Shown one piece after another: positions 13,064-14,857 of a stretch of 14,857 nt of DNA. How positions within the stretch are numbered: the stretch's first letter is position 1; the number at the start of each line of letters is the position of its first letter. Source of the DNA: Oscillospiraceae bacterium (GTDB lineage Bacteria; Bacillota; Clostridia; Oscillospirales; Ruminococcaceae). The position numbers and the translations under genes were made by a program. The stretch spans positions 394 through 15,250 of the forward strand of contig JAHZBJ010000007.1 of assembly GCA_019423445.1 (NCBI GenBank), in the 5' to 3' direction. Under the pieces are notes generated by a model, which saw only the letters and a program-made list of their open reading frames with translations, was not told the DNA's origin and did not search any database.

Positions 13064-14425
13064 GTGAAGATCGTCATCGTGGGGGACGGCAAGGTAGGCC
13101 AGGCCCTCACCGCCCGTCTGGCCCAGGAGGGCCATGATATCGTTATCATCGACAGCAGCCCCAAGCCCCTGAAAAGCTCGGTGGAAGCCTATGACGTTAT
13201 GGGCGTCCAGGGAAACGGAGCCAGCTATGCGGTACAGAAAGAGGCCGGGGTGGAGAACGCCGACCTTCTTATTGCTGCTACCAGTGGGGACGAGCTAAAT
13301 ATCCTTTGCTGTATGGTGGCCAAAAAGCTGGGGGTCAGCCATACCATTGCCCGGGTCCGCAACCCGGAGTACGCGGAGCAGCTGGTGGTGATGAAGGAGG
13401 ACCTGGGCCTTTCCATGACCATCAACCCGGAGTTGGCCGCGGCCATGGAAACTGCCCGGATGCTTCGTTTCCCCTCGGCTTTGAAGCTGGATTCCTTCGC
13501 CCGAGGGATGATCGAGCTGGTGGAGATCAAGATCCTGGAAAATTCTCCTCTTTTGGGCCATGCTCTCAACTCCCTCAGCGGCCGCTTGGGGATCCGCATC
13601 CTGGTATGCGCTGTGCGCCGGGGGGATGAAGTGTATATCCCCACCGGGGATTTTGTGCTGCAACAGGGGGATAAGATCTCCATCACCGCCAGTCCTGCGG
13701 AACTGGACAACCTGTTCCGGAAGCTGCACATCTTCCGTCACAAGGTCCATAATGTGATGGTAGTAGGAGGCGGACGCATCGCCTATTACCTTACCCGGCA
13801 GCTGCTGGAGATGGGGATGAACGTGAAGATCATCGAGCAGGATCCCGCCCGCTGCCAGGTACTCAGCGACCTTCTCCCCAAGGCCAACATCATCCTGGGG
13901 GACGGCACCGAGCGGGAGCTTCTGGAGGAGGAGGACATCAGCGGCATGGACGCCTTGGTGGCCCTCACCGGAATTGATGAGGAAAATGTTATCATTTCCA
14001 TGTACGCCGGCGCCATGAAGGTGAATAAGATCGTCACCAAGATTAACCGCATGTCTTTCCAGGAGATCCTGGATGCCGCCGGTATTGAGAGCGTTATCAG
14101 CCCCAAGGGGATCACCGTCAACCAGATTGTCCGGTATGTCCGGGCTATGGAGAATTCCCAGGGGAGCAATGTGGAGACCCTCCACAGAATCGTAGACGGC
14201 AGGGTGGAGGCCCTGGAATTCCGGGTGAGGAAGAACCCGGAAATCAACGGAATTCCACTGAAAGACCTGGATACCCGTCCCAATCTGTTGATTGCCTGTA
14301 TCATCCGCGGGCGGAAGGTAATCTTCCCTGGAGGCAACGATACCATGGAAGAAGGGGACAGCGTCATCGTGGTCACCACAAACCAGCAGCTCCAGGACCT
14401 GAGCGATATTCTCAACCGCCCCTGA
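13064..14425 (+). CDS. trkA: Trk potassium uptake regulator TrkA
   Basis: A 453-residue cytoplasmic nucleotide-binding subunit that gates the TrkH potassium channel. It has the full-length two-unit layout: RCK-N (1-120) with the Rossmann motif VGDGKVG (6-12) and acidic Asp30, then a TrkA-C domain (about 140-220). A second RCK-N follows with VVGGGRIAYYLTRQL near 232-246 and acid IIEQD near 254-258, then a second TrkA-C (about 370-450, ending GDSVIVVTTNQQLQDL). The start is GTG 13064; AGGTGA (13054-13059) is four bases upstream, and MKIVIVGDGKVG is the expected family start. trkH follows 40 bases later. The second Rossmann loop reads GGGRIA rather than GxGxxG, a mild deviation common in this position. 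Confidence 0.96.
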   Translation: MKIVIVGDGKVGQALTARLAQEGHDIVIIDSSPKPLKSSVEAYDVMGVQGNGASYAVQKEAGVENADLLIAATSGDELNILCCMVAKKLGVSHTIARVRNPEYAEQLVVMKEDLGLSMTINPELAAAMETARMLRFPSALKLDSFARGMIELVEIKILENSPLLGHALNSLSGRLGIRILVCAVRRGDEVYIPTGDFVLQQGDKISITASPAELDNLFRKLHIFRHKVHNVMVVGGGRIAYYLTRQLLEMGMNVKIIEQDPARCQVLSDLLPKANIILGDGTERELLEEEDISGMDALVALTGIDEENVIISMYAGAMKVNKIVTKINRMSFQEILDAAGIESVISPKGITVNQIVRYVRAMENSQGSNVETLHRIVDGRVEALEFRVRKNPEINGIPLKDLDTRPNLLIACIIRGRKVIFPGGNDTMEEGDSVIVVTTNQQLQDLSDILNRP

Positions 14426-14457
14426 ACCTGGGCGGAACCTGACGACAAGGAGACGGA

Positions 14458-14469
14458 ATGCGGTTATGA
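14458..14469 (+). other. Three-codon minicistron overlapping the trkH start
   Basis: ATG CGG TTA TGA at 14458-14469 lies five bases after AAGGAG (14447-14452), the best ribosome site here. Its stop overlaps the trkH start as ATGA (14466-14469). The trkH ATG itself is 13 bases from that site, so ribosomes could load on the minicistron and restart at trkH. Translation is inferred only from spacing. Confidence 0.3.
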
Positions 14470-14857
14470 ATTATCCCATGATCGTATATATTCTGGGGGT
14501 CATTCTGAAGGTGCAGGCGCTGCTGATGTGTCTGCCTGCCCTGGTGGCTTTTTACTACGGGGGAAGCGACCTGGCTGCTTTTTTGATTACCATTGCCCTT
14601 ACGGGGGTGGGAGGGCTTGCCTGTTCCTTCCGCAAGCCCAAAAATACGGTCATCTATGCCCGAGAGGGGTTTCTGGTCACTGCCCTTTCTTGGATCCTTA
14701 TGTCCATGACAGGGGCCCTTCCTTTTGTCATTGCCGGAGAGATCCCTCATTATATCGATGCGGTGTTTGAAACGGTTTCCGGCTTCACCACCACTGGCGC
14801 CAGCATCCTCACCGATGTGGAGTCCATGAGCCGCGGCCTTCTTTTCTGGCGCAGCTT
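14466..14857 (+). CDS. trkH: Trk/Ktr potassium channel subunit TrkH (5' part, cut by window end)
   Basis: The first 130 codons of a potassium translocating membrane subunit; the full family protein is about 450-490 residues, so the rest lies beyond the window. The start MNYPMIVYILGVILKVQALLM is family-typical, with helices near residues 3-22, 25-42, 44-56 and 71-92. The first selectivity-filter loop reads AVFETVSGFTTTGASIL (about 99-115), the diagnostic P-loop with the filter glycine. ATG 14466 is chosen because the reading frame and family N-terminus begin there; the ribosome site AAGGAG (14447-14452) is far. It follows trkA by 40 bases in one operon, so both subunits are co-expressed. Confidence 0.93.
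   Translation, partial: MNYPMIVYILGVILKVQALLMCLPALVAFYYGGSDLAAFLITIALTGVGGLACSFRKPKNTVIYAREGFLVTALSWILMSMTGALPFVIAGEIPHYIDAVFETVSGFTTTGASILTDVESMSRGLLFWRS

Overview
The window reads as chromosomal DNA of a moderately GC-rich, low-branching Firmicute, most likely a gut-type Clostridia of the Oscillospiraceae/Ruminococcaceae kind. The reasons are strong AAGGAGG ribosome sites, sigma-A style promoters, a class-typical guanine riboswitch, a YtrA-type GntR/ABC operon, a split chromate transporter and serine/alanine-rich lipoprotein linkers. The assignment is inferred from style and gene content, not from a phylogenetic marker. No rRNA, tRNA, CRISPR array, insertion sequence or phage gene was seen.

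Layout, left to right. (1) 1-647: an unrecognised reading frame open at the left edge. (2) 648-2375: a purine (guanine-type) riboswitch with terminator and antiterminator that can be read by eye, controlling an NCS2/AzgA-family purine permease, closed by a strong terminator. (3) 2432-5021: a promoter with a palindromic operator candidate, a short GntR/YtrA repressor, an ABC ATPase, its membrane partner and a small unknown membrane protein, then a terminator. (4) 5091-6400: a promoter, two overlapping half-size ChrA (chromate transporter family) genes and a bidirectional terminator. (5) 6455-7748, minus strand: a previously overlooked 56-residue two-helix membrane protein with its own consensus promoter, and a heavy-metal/manganese-type permease (ArsP_2-like) whose consensus promoter carries a Fur-family 7-1-7 operator at the predicted transcription start. 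(6) 7856-12952: a complete branched-chain amino-acid type ABC importer, livJ-livH-livM-livG-livF, with a long perfect hairpin between the binding-protein gene and the rest. (7) 12993-14857: trkA and the first 130 codons of trkH, a potassium uptake pair running off the right edge.

The common theme is membrane transport. Nearly every transcription unit is a transporter, each with its own visible control element: guanine riboswitch, GntR operator, Fur-family box, intercistronic hairpin. I found no convincing wholly new system. The features most worth a second look are the metal-permease/small-protein pair with its Fur-type box, the small unknown third member of the GntR-ABC operon, the intercistronic liv hairpin, and a three-codon minicistron that may couple trkA to trkH.
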